A stretch of 64,000 nucleotides of DNA from Dokdonella sp041395345. Its GTDB lineage: Bacteria > Pseudomonadota > Gammaproteobacteria > Xanthomonadales > Rhodanobacteraceae. A model generated the notes under the pieces. It was given only the letters and a program-made list of their open reading frames with translations, had not been told where the DNA came from and ran no database searches. This document shows positions 49,827 to 58,832 of the stretch, piece after piece. Each line of letters begins with the position of its first letter. Position 1 is the stretch's first letter. Where the stretch lies: NCBI RefSeq assembly GCF_041395345.1, contig NZ_JAWLAR010000004.1:211251-275250 (forward strand). The letters are read 5' to 3'. A program made the translations under genes and the position numbers.

Positions 49827-50201
49827 ATTGTCTCAAAGGCCGTAGAGTAATGCTTCAGCATTTCTCAACGGACAGTTGAATCGGGTGCGCTCGCTGGCAG
49901 CTTGGGGCCGGAATATGGGGTGTCCGACCCTTGTTCAACTGCTGACGAGGCATCCCCGAGGGGGCTCGCCGGCTGGCTGGCCGTCGCGACCGTTGGGAAT
50001 GATCGACAGGTCGGTTCCGCCCTCCCTGTCAGATGATCGGGTGCCCGCTGCCTCCCGTACCCTGCCCGGTCGCTCACTGTCTCCGAACCGGCGCGGACAG
50101 AGGCCGCTCTCAAACGCGGGACTTGAAGCGCCGTTGGCAGGGCGAATCTGGCTGCTTTGATCCAAGGTCGTGGCGGGACATCGGGAACCCGGGAATGGAA
50201 C
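49827..50201. other. Intergenic region without a recognisable gene
   Basis: It is downstream of the GGDEF-EAL gene and upstream of the hydroxylase gene. I see no gene, strong hairpin or repeat in it. Confidence 0.5.
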
Positions 50202-52040
50202 TTAACCCGCCGCCGCAACGGCGAGGGCTTCGAGGACATCCTCCAGCGGCGCGGGCCGGCTGAAGAGAAAGCCCTGATAAAGGCTGCATCCAATGATCTT
50301 CAGGCACTCCTGTTCTGCCTGAGTCTCGACACCCTCGGCGATCAACTGGATGCCGAGCGTGTGTCCCAAGGCAACAATGGTCTCGACGATGGCCTGGTTG
50401 CCCGGGACCGAGTCGATATTGCGCACGAACTCCTGATCGATCTTGAGCGTTCCTACCGGCAGCCTGCTCAGATAGGAGAGCGAGGAAAAGCCGGTACCGA
50501 AATCGTCGATGATGACTTCGATTCCCTGGTTGCGCAGGGCGGCCATCTTGCCGATCGCCGATTCCTTGTTGCGAATCAGCGCGCTTTCGGTGATTTCAAT
50601 CGCAAGCAGTTCAGGATTGGCACCCGTCTCTGCGATGATGTCGCTCAGGATCCCGACAAAATCGTCGCGATTGAACTGCACTGCGCTGACATTGACCGAA
50701 ACCTTGCGGAACGAGGCCGGCAGTATCGAATCCTGGAAGCGCCTGACATCTTCGCAGGCTCTCTTGAGCACCCAGCGCCCAAGGTCGAGGATAAGACCTG
50801 TTTCTTCTGCAATCGGAATGAACTCGTGCGGAACAACCGTTTCGCGATACGGGCTGTTCCAGCGGATCAGCGCTTCGGCACCGATGCAGTGGCCGGCGCC
50901 ATCGTGCTGGGTCTGGTAGTGCAGCTCGAACTGACCGAGATCCTTCAGGGCGAACTGCAGTTCCTTTTCGATCTCGCGCCGCCATTCCAGATCCGACGAC
51001 AGCTGCCGGTCGTAGTAAACCGAACTGCTGAGTCCGGAGAGCTTGGCCTGATACATGGCCGTATCTGCGCGCCTCAGAATCTGTTCTGCGCTGCATTCAC
51101 CATCAGGAAACAGTTCGATTCCGATGGAGGGGGTCACATAGAGCAGGTGATCACCGGCCTGGATGGTGCCGGAGAATTCGGCGCGTATGCGTCCGAGAAG
51201 CGCGTCTACCCGACCAATCGCCTCGGCCTGGCTGCCAGCCCGACGCCGCAGCAGGATGACGAACTCGTCTCCGCTCAGGCGTGCAGCGATGCCGTCCTCG
51301 CCCATCGATCCCTGAAGTATCGTCGCCACGGCAATCAGGAGCTGATCACCAATGGCGTGTCCCAGGGTGTCATTGACCACCTTGAAGCGATCAAGGTCCA
51401 GGAACAGGAGCGCGCCAAACGATTCGTGGCCCGTTGCAATGGCCAGCTCTTCTTCCAGCAATCGCATCAGCTGACGCCGATTGGGCATTTGGGTCAGGTC
51501 ATCGTGCAGCAATTGGTGGAGGATGGTTTCTTCGGCCTTCTTTCTTGCCGCTATTGCGAGCAGCAATCCCTCATGCTCGATGGACGCCTGGCAACTCAGG
51601 CCCAGTCGCTCGATCAGCGGCTTGAGCAATTCGATGATCGCGTCGTCTAGCGGACCCTTTATCCGGCACAGGGTGATGACGCCAAAACTTCCCAGGGCAA
51701 ATGCGTACGTGTGACCGCCTGATCCCTCCTCGACGCGATGCGCGCATCTCACCGCACTGCCTGACCCGGGCCCGAAGTCCGCCACGTCGGGCACCTGCGA
51801 ATGCAAGGGCAGGCTGAGATAATGCGAAAGGCTCACTGCATGCGAATCGTCCTCCGCGCGCAACTGCACGCTTCCATCGTCCAGCTGCCGGAAGTGGAAA
51901 TGGACGGCGGCCAGGCCGAGCCGACGCAGGCAGACACGCGAAAACGACAACAACATGGGGCGAAGGCGCAAGGCCGTGCCGATGGCCATGCCAAGCTCAT
52001 GCTGGATCGATACGTACTTGAGTGTGTTCGTTTGGGGCAC
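50202..52040 (-). CDS. GGDEF-EAL protein (c-di-GMP turnover)
   Basis: A 612-residue cytoplasmic protein. Residues 1-160 are an unnamed sensory or linker part, probably dimerising. GGDEF domain about 180-335: LHDDLTQMPNRRQLMRLLEE, then ARLSGDEFVIL, where the first Gly of GGDEF is Ser; the RxxD inhibitory site is absent. EAL domain about 350-605: GAEALIRWNSP, NVSAVQF, ITESAL, DDFGTGFSSLSYL, KIDQEFV and AEGVET are all intact, so phosphodiesterase activity is expected, cyclase activity possible. It follows the FIST gene by 9 bp and is surely co-transcribed. Confidence 0.93.
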   Translation of the reverse strand: MPQTNTLKYVSIQHELGMAIGTALRLRPMLLSFSRVCLRRLGLAAVHFHFRQLDDGSVQLRAEDDSHAVSLSHYLSLPLHSQVPDVADFGPGSGSAVRCAHRVEEGSGGHTYAFALGSFGVITLCRIKGPLDDAIIELLKPLIERLGLSCQASIEHEGLLLAIAARKKAEETILHQLLHDDLTQMPNRRQLMRLLEEELAIATGHESFGALLFLDLDRFKVVNDTLGHAIGDQLLIAVATILQGSMGEDGIAARLSGDEFVILLRRRAGSQAEAIGRVDALLGRIRAEFSGTIQAGDHLLYVTPSIGIELFPDGECSAEQILRRADTAMYQAKLSGLSSSVYYDRQLSSDLEWRREIEKELQFALKDLGQFELHYQTQHDGAGHCIGAEALIRWNSPYRETVVPHEFIPIAEETGLILDLGRWVLKRACEDVRRFQDSILPASFRKVSVNVSAVQFNRDDFVGILSDIIAETGANPELLAIEITESALIRNKESAIGKMAALRNQGIEVIIDDFGTGFSSLSYLSRLPVGTLKIDQEFVRNIDSVPGNQAIVETIVALGHTLGIQLIAEGVETQAEQECLKIIGCSLYQGFLFSRPAPLEDVLEALAVAAAG

Positions 52041-52049
52041 GCTCAGCTC

Positions 52050-53192
52050 TCAGTAGACCGAAACGACCGTGGACTTGTTCATCAATTCGATTGCACCGCA
52101 CCTGGAATTGGCGATTTCGCCCAGGGTCAGGGCACCGACGACGCTACGAACCCCCGGCAGCGCGCTATTGATGGCGCTGAGCTCGGCTGCGAATCTGTCA
52201 TCGAGGAACAGCACGCGACTGATGCAATCGAATGCCAACGCCCGATAGACCGATGAGGCTTCGCCGTTCATGCGCAGGCGTCGGCTCTGCAACGCCTGCA
52301 TGGCGGCTTCAGCGGCCGAGTCAATCAGCAGTTGGGCTTCGCCCTTGAGCAGATAGACCGTCGCGTTCTGCGGAACCTCGCCAACGCAGACCAGGTGATC
52401 GCCGACACGCCGAATCGGATCCCGCACCAGAAAGTCTCCGTCGACACTCTCGATGCCGAGCGGATAGGTCTTGGAGATCGCAAAGAAATCCGTATCGGCA
52501 AAGCGCATTCCGGAATGGGCTTCGACGATCTCGCTGTACACCCCGAAGGCTGGGCAATAGTTCAGTTCCTCGAGCACGTTCGCGTGCGAACGCGTTACCA
52601 GGTAAGGACCTTCGAGCTTCTGCCAACCGTGGGCAATGCCGCTGTCGATTCTGGTTTCAAGAGCGATCAGGAGCGCGGCATCTTCGAGCATTCCATCCGC
52701 ACAGAAGAGGCTCGGGCGCTGGACGAAATCGATATAGCCCGCGCCACCCCCGACGACGGGCGCCCGCGCACCGAGCACTTCATACAGGGAGTCGACAAAT
52801 GACTCGATGTTCGACGACAGGCCATCGACCAGCGTGATCAGGGAAACCGCCCCGGCGAACCACTGGCCCAGCTCCTGCAACTGCGGCTCCAGACCGTGCC
52901 TGTCGGAAAGACCCCTGACGACAACGACCTCGACCGACTCTCTGAAACCCAGCACCAGGGTGCCATGGGCATGGCACTGCACGCCGTGGATGATGTTTGG
53001 AAAAACGCCGCCGAAAACAGGAACAGGCAGGGATTGCAGCCAGGGATCCAGATCCGCTGGCTGCCATTTGTCAGCCGCGCTGGCCAGAATCATGAGACTC
53101 CTGGCACCGGCATCCAGCATCCGCCCCGCGCAGGCCTGCAGATCTTCGAGGCGACCACCTTCGAAAAAGCATTCGCCCTGGTCGTCTGTCAT
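52050..53192 (-). CDS. FIST domain sensor protein, NosP-like
   Basis: A 380-residue soluble protein made of FIST-N (about 10-200: ILASAADKWQPADLDPWL, PVPVFGGVFPNIIHG, VVGGGAGYIDF) and FIST-C (about 205-360: WQKLEGPYLVTRSHANVLEE, YPLGIESVDGDFLVRDP, CISRVLFLDD). Its size and PVFGGVFPxII motif match NosP proteins, which in several bacteria are haem-based nitric-oxide sensors encoded beside histidine kinases or c-di-GMP enzymes. The haem ligand cannot be assigned from sequence alone. ATG 53192 has GGGGAG at 10 nt; the longer frame adds 68 unrelated residues. Confidence 0.87.
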   Translation of the reverse strand: MTDDQGECFFEGGRLEDLQACAGRMLDAGARSLMILASAADKWQPADLDPWLQSLPVPVFGGVFPNIIHGVQCHAHGTLVLGFRESVEVVVVRGLSDRHGLEPQLQELGQWFAGAVSLITLVDGLSSNIESFVDSLYEVLGARAPVVGGGAGYIDFVQRPSLFCADGMLEDAALLIALETRIDSGIAHGWQKLEGPYLVTRSHANVLEELNYCPAFGVYSEIVEAHSGMRFADTDFFAISKTYPLGIESVDGDFLVRDPIRRVGDHLVCVGEVPQNATVYLLKGEAQLLIDSAAEAAMQALQSRRLRMNGEASSVYRALAFDCISRVLFLDDRFAAELSAINSALPGVRSVVGALTLGEIANSRCGAIELMNKSTVVSVY

Positions 53193-53425
53193 CGCCTGGC
53201 TCCCCGATATACCGACCGCATGCTGTCCCCGCCGGCCATTGGCTGACTCGGGAACCCCCATTGCCCCTGCGCAAGTTTTCCGATGCCCCTCCGCTTGCGA
53301 TGCAACATCACAGCGGCACAATCGGCAGGTTGCCTGCCGTGCCAGTGTAACGCAGGATGACGGACAGGCTGGACAGACCCCTCCACTGAATTGCACTGAT
53401 CAAACCCCTACCGGAGTACCCGACC

Positions 53426-53788
53426 ATGAGCGCCGAGATAGTCAGCTTTTCCGACAACATTCTGACCATGAAGATATCCGGCAAACTCAGCGAAACCGAG
53501 CTCAGTGCGGTTCAAGGCAGGGCGGTATTGCTGATACGCCAGCATGGCGCGGTACGCATCCTTGTGCTGGGCGAAGACTTCCAGGGCTGGGAGAACAAGG
53601 GTGACTGGGGTGATCTCTGGTTTCAGGCCGAGAACGACCAATACATCTCGCGCATGGCGATCGTCGGGGAAAGGAAATGGGAAGAACTGTCACTCGTCTT
53701 CACCGCCAAGGGCATGCGTCCATTCCCGATCGAGTACTTCGCGCCCAGTGAAGAGGCACTTGCACGCGCCTGGCTTGAGAACGATTGA
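53426..53788 (+). CDS. SpoIIAA-like (STAS-related) protein
   Basis: A 120-residue protein beginning MSAEIVSFSDNILTMKISGK with alternating strands and helices of the SpoIIAA-like/STAS fold (VRILVLGEDFQGWENKGDWG, ISRMAIVGERKWEELSLVFT, PIEYFAPSEEALARAWL). Members of this family have no fixed enzymatic role; some are thought to act in membrane or stress signalling. GGAG at 9 nt supports the ATG. It diverges from the FIST-GGDEF-EAL operon across 233 bp. Confidence 0.85.
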   Translation: MSAEIVSFSDNILTMKISGKLSETELSAVQGRAVLLIRQHGAVRILVLGEDFQGWENKGDWGDLWFQAENDQYISRMAIVGERKWEELSLVFTAKGMRPFPIEYFAPSEEALARAWLEND

Positions 53789-53898
53789 ATTGCGGGGCCC
53801 GTTTTCCGCCCGCCCGCATGCGATCTTCAATCTCGTCGGCTGGCGTGGAAGACACGAACCGGCGGGCATGAACCCGGAATTCCTCAGCGGAGGACAGC

Positions 53899-55308
53899 AT
53901 GAATGCACTTCCAATCGCCACGGCCCTGCTGCTGATACTCGGTATCGTTGCATCCGCGCAGGCCGAGCAGCCAGCCACGCTGCGTGTCGACTATGTTCAC
54001 AGCGGCAATGCGATGCAGGACATCTACAGCCTCGAGCGCGTCGTGCTCGAACCCCTGCCCTGGCCGGGAAATCTCGACCAGCGCATCGACACCCTGAATC
54101 GCGGCGCCTACTTCTTCGACGTGGTCGATCGCGACACCGGCGAGGTGCTCTATTCTCGCGGCTTCAGTTCGATCTTCGGCGAATGGCGAACCACTGCCGA
54201 GGCGCGCCAGCAGAATGCGGCATTCAGTGAGTCGCTACGCTTCCCGAAACCCGACAAGCCGGTCCGAATCCGACTCTATGCACGCGACGATCGCAATGAG
54301 TTTTCCATGGTCTGGACGCAGGATATCGATCCGGACGGCATGGATGTGCGACGTGCGCATGCGCCGCTGCCATCGCCCATGATCGTCATTCGCAACAACG
54401 GCGCGCCCGCGGACAAGGTCGACCTGCTCATCCTCGGTGACGGCTACACCGGAAACGAACGCGACAAATTCATCGCCGATGCCAGGCGACTGAGCGATGA
54501 GCTGTTCAAGGTCTCGCCGTTTCGCGAGCGCGCGAACCACTTCAATGTATGGGCATTGATGTCCCCTGCGCCGGAGTCCGGCGTGGCCAGGCCTTCCAGC
54601 GGCCTGTTTCGATGGACTCCGCTGGGTACGCGCTACGACGCATTCGGCAGCGAGCGCTATGTGCTGACGTTCGAGAATCACGCCATGCGCGAGCTGGCCC
54701 AGTACGCGCCGTATGAATTCGTCGAGATCCTGGTCAACAACGAAACCTACGGCGGTGGTGGCATCTACGGCCTCTATAGCACGGCTGCTGCGGACAGCGT
54801 CTGGTCGACCTATCTGTTCGTGCACGAATTTGGTCATCACTTTGCTGGCCTCGCCGACGAGTACTACACCTCGCCGGTCAGCTACGAGCCTTCGGGTGAG
54901 AAACGCGAACCCTGGGAGCCGAACGTGACCGCCCTGCACGATCCGGCCCGCCTGAAATGGCGCGAGCGGGTGAAGGAAGGCACACCGTTGCCGACACCCT
55001 GGCCCAAGGCCGAATTCGAAGAACATCAGCGTGAATTTCAGGCAGAGCGGCGCAAGCTCCGCGAGGACGGCAAGCCGGAATCGGAAATGAATGCCTTGTT
55101 CAAGCGAGAGCAGCAGTTTTCAGCAAAGTTGTTCGCCACGGCCAGGCATCAACACGATGTCGGCGCCTTCGAGGGCGCGAACTATGAGGCCAGTGGCTAC
55201 TATCGCGCGCAGATGAACTGCGTGATGTTCACACGCACCACGAATTTCTGTGACGTGTGCAGCGATGCGATCGACGCCTCGATCGACCTCCACAGCAAGC
55301 ACCCATAA
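53899..55308 (+). CDS. M64 family (IgA-peptidase-like) exported metallopeptidase
   Basis: A 469-residue protein with signal peptide MNALPIATALLLILG...AQAE. Residues about 25-160 form an N-terminal beta domain. The peptidase domain starts VDLLILGDGYTGNERDKF (about 174) and has the zinc motif FVHEFGHHFAGLADEYY (about 312; HExxHxxGLxDEY). Near the C-terminus GANYEASGYYRAQMNCVM and FCDVCSDAI give the conserved M64 tail with cysteines. M64 peptidases cleave extracellular proteins. A hydrophilic insertion of about 70 residues (KREPWEPN onwards, rich in Glu and Lys) interrupts the domain. Confidence 0.9.
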   Translation: MNALPIATALLLILGIVASAQAEQPATLRVDYVHSGNAMQDIYSLERVVLEPLPWPGNLDQRIDTLNRGAYFFDVVDRDTGEVLYSRGFSSIFGEWRTTAEARQQNAAFSESLRFPKPDKPVRIRLYARDDRNEFSMVWTQDIDPDGMDVRRAHAPLPSPMIVIRNNGAPADKVDLLILGDGYTGNERDKFIADARRLSDELFKVSPFRERANHFNVWALMSPAPESGVARPSSGLFRWTPLGTRYDAFGSERYVLTFENHAMRELAQYAPYEFVEILVNNETYGGGGIYGLYSTAAADSVWSTYLFVHEFGHHFAGLADEYYTSPVSYEPSGEKREPWEPNVTALHDPARLKWRERVKEGTPLPTPWPKAEFEEHQREFQAERRKLREDGKPESEMNALFKREQQFSAKLFATARHQHDVGAFEGANYEASGYYRAQMNCVMFTRTTNFCDVCSDAIDASIDLHSKHP

Positions 55309-55486
55309 TCGGGCAACCAGCGAGCGCCCAATTGACGCCCCCACTCCATTCGCGCCGGCGGGAGAAGGCTCCTCTCGCCACGCTGCATGAGCCTGTGCAA
55401 TAGTTTCTTGACGAGTCGGGCCTGAAGCCGATGTGCGGCTCGATCGTGTTCAGACAAGCCCTGGAAACAACTGACAGGAGATTCCC

Positions 55487-57262
55487 ATGATCCGCATTGC
55501 AGCCTGCGCCTGCGCAGCCCTCTTGTGCCTGGCCACCCGCGTGCATGCCGAAACCAATGCCCAGACGCAGGCGGCCGCAGGCAAGGAATTGCGCGCATTG
55601 TTTGATGCCGAATGGGAGCGCGGCCTGGTCGAGTCGCCTGAAAGCGCCAGCTACAACGGCGACCCGCGGTTCAACGACCGCTGGAGCGATTTCAGTCTGG
55701 AAGCCATCGCCAGAAGCGAGGCCGGAAATCGCGCCGCACTGGTCAAGCTGCATGCGATTGATCGCTCGGCATTGAGCAAGGCCGACAAGCTCAACTACGA
55801 CACCTTTGAATGGCTGCTCGAAAAATCAATCGAACGTCAGAAATTCCTCGAATTCCTGCAGCCAGTGGGCCACCAGGGGGGTGTGCAGAACGCCGATGGC
55901 ATCGTCGAGATCCTGCCATTCGCCACGATCAGGGACTATCAGGACTGGCTCAAGCGCATGCAGGCCTTGCCCAGGGTTATCCAGCAAGTCACCGTGCTGA
56001 TGCAGAAGGGCGTCAAGCAGAATGTGATGCCGCCCAAGGTGCTGATGCAGCGCGTGCCGGCGCAGATTGCCTCGCAGGTCGTCGAGGATCCGACCCTGAG
56101 TCCCTTCTATCGGCCGTTCCTGCACTTTCCCGATTCGATTCCGGCCTCTGAACAGAGCCGCTTGCAGGCCGAGGCCAGGGCGATCATCACGGACCAGATC
56201 GTGCCGGCGTATCGCAAGTTCGGCGTCTTCTTCGACAAGGAGTACCTGCCACATGCGCGCGAATCGATCGCTGCGGCCGATCAGGCGAACGGCAAGGCCT
56301 ATTACGACTTCCTCGCCGCCTACTACACCACCACCGACCTCACCGCCGCGGAGATCCACACCATCGGCCTGGCCGAAGTTGCGCGCATCCGCGCCGAGAT
56401 GGAGAAGGTCAAGACGCAGACCGGCTTCAAGGGCAGCCTGCCCGAATTCTTCACCTACCTGCGTACCGATCCGAAGTTCTACCTGACGTCACCGGAAGCC
56501 TTGCTCGAACGCTATCGTGCCGTTTCAAAGCGCATCGACCCCGAGCTGGTCAAGGTGTTTCATGTCATTCCGCGCATGCCTTATGGAGTGCGCCCGATTC
56601 CAGCCAATATTGCCCCGGATACGACAACGGCCTACTACCAGCCCGGTGCCACCGATGGCAGCCGCGCCGGCTTCTACTACGTGAACCTGTACAAGCCCGA
56701 AGTTCGTCCGACCTGGGAGATGATGCCGCTCAGCCTGCATGAAGCCGTGCCCGGCCATCACTTCCAGTTTGCACGCGGACTCGAGCTAGAGGGGGCGCCG
56801 GATTTCCGGCGCACCGCCTACTTTGTCGCCTACGGAGAAGGCTGGGGCCTGTATGCCGAACAGCTCGGCTTCGACATGGGCCTGTACGACGATCCCTACG
56901 ATCATTTCGGCCAGCTCACCTACGAGATGTGGCGCGCGGTGCGTCTGGTCATCGACACCGGCATGCATTCGATGGGCTGGAGTCGCGACAAGGCGATTGC
57001 CTACTTCAAGGACAACGCCGCCAAGACCGAACAGGACATCGTCAACGAAGTGGATCGCTACATCGGAACGCCCGGCCAGGCCCTGGCCTACAAGATCGGC
57101 CAGCTGAAGATTTCCCAATTGCGCTCCGAGGCTGAACAAAAGATGGGAGCGAAGTTCGACTTGCGCGCATTCAACGATGCCGTGCTTGCAACCGGTTCCG
57201 TCCCGCTGAATGTGCTGGAAAACCACATGAGCGAATGGATGTCTGCAGAGAAGGCAGACTGA
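55487..57262 (+). CDS. DUF885 family exported metallopeptidase
   Basis: A 591-residue protein with a Sec signal peptide (MIRIAACACAALLCLATRVHA). The DUF885 body contains ESASYNGDPRFNDRWSD early, the metal site SLHEAVPGHHFQFA near residue 422 and YGEGWGLYAEQLGFDMG after it; SRDKAIAYFKDNAAKT and GTPGQALAYKIGQLK close the domain. It should cleave peptides in the periplasm, feeding POT/OPT-type uptake. Unlike the paralog at 11709-13592 it lacks a lipobox. GACAGGAG precedes the ATG by 8 nt. Confidence 0.92.
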   Translation: MIRIAACACAALLCLATRVHAETNAQTQAAAGKELRALFDAEWERGLVESPESASYNGDPRFNDRWSDFSLEAIARSEAGNRAALVKLHAIDRSALSKADKLNYDTFEWLLEKSIERQKFLEFLQPVGHQGGVQNADGIVEILPFATIRDYQDWLKRMQALPRVIQQVTVLMQKGVKQNVMPPKVLMQRVPAQIASQVVEDPTLSPFYRPFLHFPDSIPASEQSRLQAEARAIITDQIVPAYRKFGVFFDKEYLPHARESIAAADQANGKAYYDFLAAYYTTTDLTAAEIHTIGLAEVARIRAEMEKVKTQTGFKGSLPEFFTYLRTDPKFYLTSPEALLERYRAVSKRIDPELVKVFHVIPRMPYGVRPIPANIAPDTTTAYYQPGATDGSRAGFYYVNLYKPEVRPTWEMMPLSLHEAVPGHHFQFARGLELEGAPDFRRTAYFVAYGEGWGLYAEQLGFDMGLYDDPYDHFGQLTYEMWRAVRLVIDTGMHSMGWSRDKAIAYFKDNAAKTEQDIVNEVDRYIGTPGQALAYKIGQLKISQLRSEAEQKMGAKFDLRAFNDAVLATGSVPLNVLENHMSEWMSAEKAD

Positions 57263-57386
57263 AGGCCGATCCTGGTTGAGACCTGGCCTGACCCCAGCGG
57301 TTCGTCCCCGGATCGAGTCCGGGGCGTGCTCTGAGCCGAGTGACACTTGCCTGGGTCCGATCGTGGCTGTGACCTGACCCTACCCG

Positions 57387-57562
57387 AGCCGTTCGTCCTG
57401 AGCCTGTCGAAGGATGAACTCACGTTGCGGAACGGGTGAGGCGGACTTCCGCCCATGGTTCGACAAGCTCACCACGAACGGAAGTCAATCACTCTTCCCG
57501 CCAAGTCAGTGCCAATCGGCTCTGAGCCTGTCGGCGGATGAACTCAGCTTGCCGAAGCGTTC
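57387..57562. repeat. GTTCGTCCTGAGCCTGTCGAAGG-type intergenic repeat, two copies
   Basis: CCGTTCGTCCTGAGCCTGTC (from 57389) continues GAAGGATGAACTCACGTTGC; its inverted partner GGTTCGACAAGCTCACCAC lies at 57458, and a second diverged copy (GAGCCTGTCGGCGGATGAAC) at about 57523. These are widespread multi-copy repeats in proteobacteria. A related GAGCCTGTCCTGAGC stretch sits inside the GIY-YIG element at 3889-3903. Confidence 0.75.
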
Positions 57563-57574
57563 GAATCCCGCCAA

Positions 57575-58639
57575 TCACGCATTCGAATGCGTTCTTTCCG
57601 ACTCACGCCATTGCGTGGGAGTGACTCCCGACCAGCGGCGAAAGGCGCGCGTGAACGCACTCGGATCGGCGTAGTGCAGACTCTGCGCGATCGCAATGAC
57701 CGGCATTGCGGTATCGGCCAGGAGCTGACGCGAAACTTCATAGCGGAGCTCGTCACTCAGCGCCTTGAATGAAAGCTCAAAAGCCTGCAGTCGGCGGTCC
57801 AGGGTACGCCGGTGCATGCCCAGCTCGGCGGCAACGGATTGCATGGAACAGGTACCAGACAAGAGCTGTCGGCGCACGACGCGCCGCACCTGTGCGACCA
57901 GGTCGCCCGTTTCGGCAGCTTCCAGCGCGCGTGCCCTGGCTTGGAGAATACGCAATCTGGCGGGATCGGCCGTTGGTAGCGGCGCATCGAGCCATGCGCG
58001 GTCGAATACTATTGCGGCCTGTTCGACATCGAATCGCAAGGGTGCCTTGAAGAGGTTGAGATAGGGCTGGATATCGACTGGGCGACTGCGGGAAAACAGG
58101 ATTTCGTGCGGTCGCCACTTGCGCCCGCAAAGCGCGCGCAGCACGCTGAAAGATACAGCCAGGGCGTTGTCGCAGAGTACCTCGGCGCGTTCTACACCCG
58201 GTTCGTAGACCGTATAGCTGAAACTGGCGAACTGATTGACTTCCGACAGCGTCAGCAGCCCGCCACCGTCGGCGAGAGTCATGAATCGACACATCAGCTT
58301 CAGTGCGGCACGCACGTTTGCAGCTGACTTCATCAAGTCGGCGACGATTCCGTATGCCTCCAACGGGGTCGCATCGCCCATCAGCAGGCCAAAATGCGGG
58401 CATCCGGTACGGTCCGCGCAAAGGCCCATCAGGCGAGTGCCTTCGCGAAACGGAATCAGGTTGTCGGGATGCTCGAACAAACCGATCGGCAGTCCCGATT
58501 CGGTCAGCAAGCTGTCCAGGCTCACCCCGAATTGCTCCAGCAGCGGTGCCAGAGCCATCGTCGAGGCGGCGCGGTCATAGCCACCCGGGACGACGCCACT
58601 CGCGCGCATGATCGGGGACGTGTTCCTGATCGGATTCAT
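57575..58639 (-). CDS. AraC family transcriptional regulator
   Basis: A 354-residue regulator. Residues about 20-200 match the AraC-type arabinose-binding-like domain of the OruR/ArgR-like branch (PF12625): LAPLLEQFGVSLDSLLTESG, LIPFREGTRLMGLCADRTGC, GLLMGDATPLEAYGIVADLM. The HTH at about 265-345 is clear: SMQSVAAELGMHRRTLDRRL and ALSDELRYEVSRQLL then PSAFTRAFRRWSGVTPTQWR. ATG 58639 is the best of several starts but none has a strong ribosome-binding site. It diverges from the two DUF1254 genes and probably controls them. Confidence 0.9.
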   Translation of the reverse strand: MNPIRNTSPIMRASGVVPGGYDRAASTMALAPLLEQFGVSLDSLLTESGLPIGLFEHPDNLIPFREGTRLMGLCADRTGCPHFGLLMGDATPLEAYGIVADLMKSAANVRAALKLMCRFMTLADGGGLLTLSEVNQFASFSYTVYEPGVERAEVLCDNALAVSFSVLRALCGRKWRPHEILFSRSRPVDIQPYLNLFKAPLRFDVEQAAIVFDRAWLDAPLPTADPARLRILQARARALEAAETGDLVAQVRRVVRRQLLSGTCSMQSVAAELGMHRRTLDRRLQAFELSFKALSDELRYEVSRQLLADTAMPVIAIAQSLHYADPSAFTRAFRRWSGVTPTQWRESERTHSNA

Positions 58640-58832
58640 GGATGTTCGAAGCGCCTGAATCGACAGCCAGAACTGCATTCTGGCGGGCTCGGGGGACAAA
58701 ATGTGTCACAAATAGTCAAGTCGGCGCAATCGCCGGCGGTGTATAAAACGGAGTTGCTGCAGGCAGCATGGCCGAGCGAAGTAACGCGAAATTTATTGGC
58801 CAGCGCTAACGTTGTTCAAAAGGAAAGAGACC
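58640..58832 (+). promoter_or_regulatory. Divergent regulatory region between araC-type and DUF1254 genes
   Basis: A -10-like TATAAA lies at 58742-58747 without a good -35, as expected for an activated promoter. Upstream is a near-palindrome TGTGTCACA (58702-58710), a candidate operator. Confidence 0.3.

Noticed and set aside
50157..51650. A 497-codon plus-strand open frame opposite the GGDEF-EAL gene
   Set aside because: It is antisense to a fully recognisable GGDEF-EAL protein; long antisense frames arise from GC-rich codon use, and the product has no family motif.
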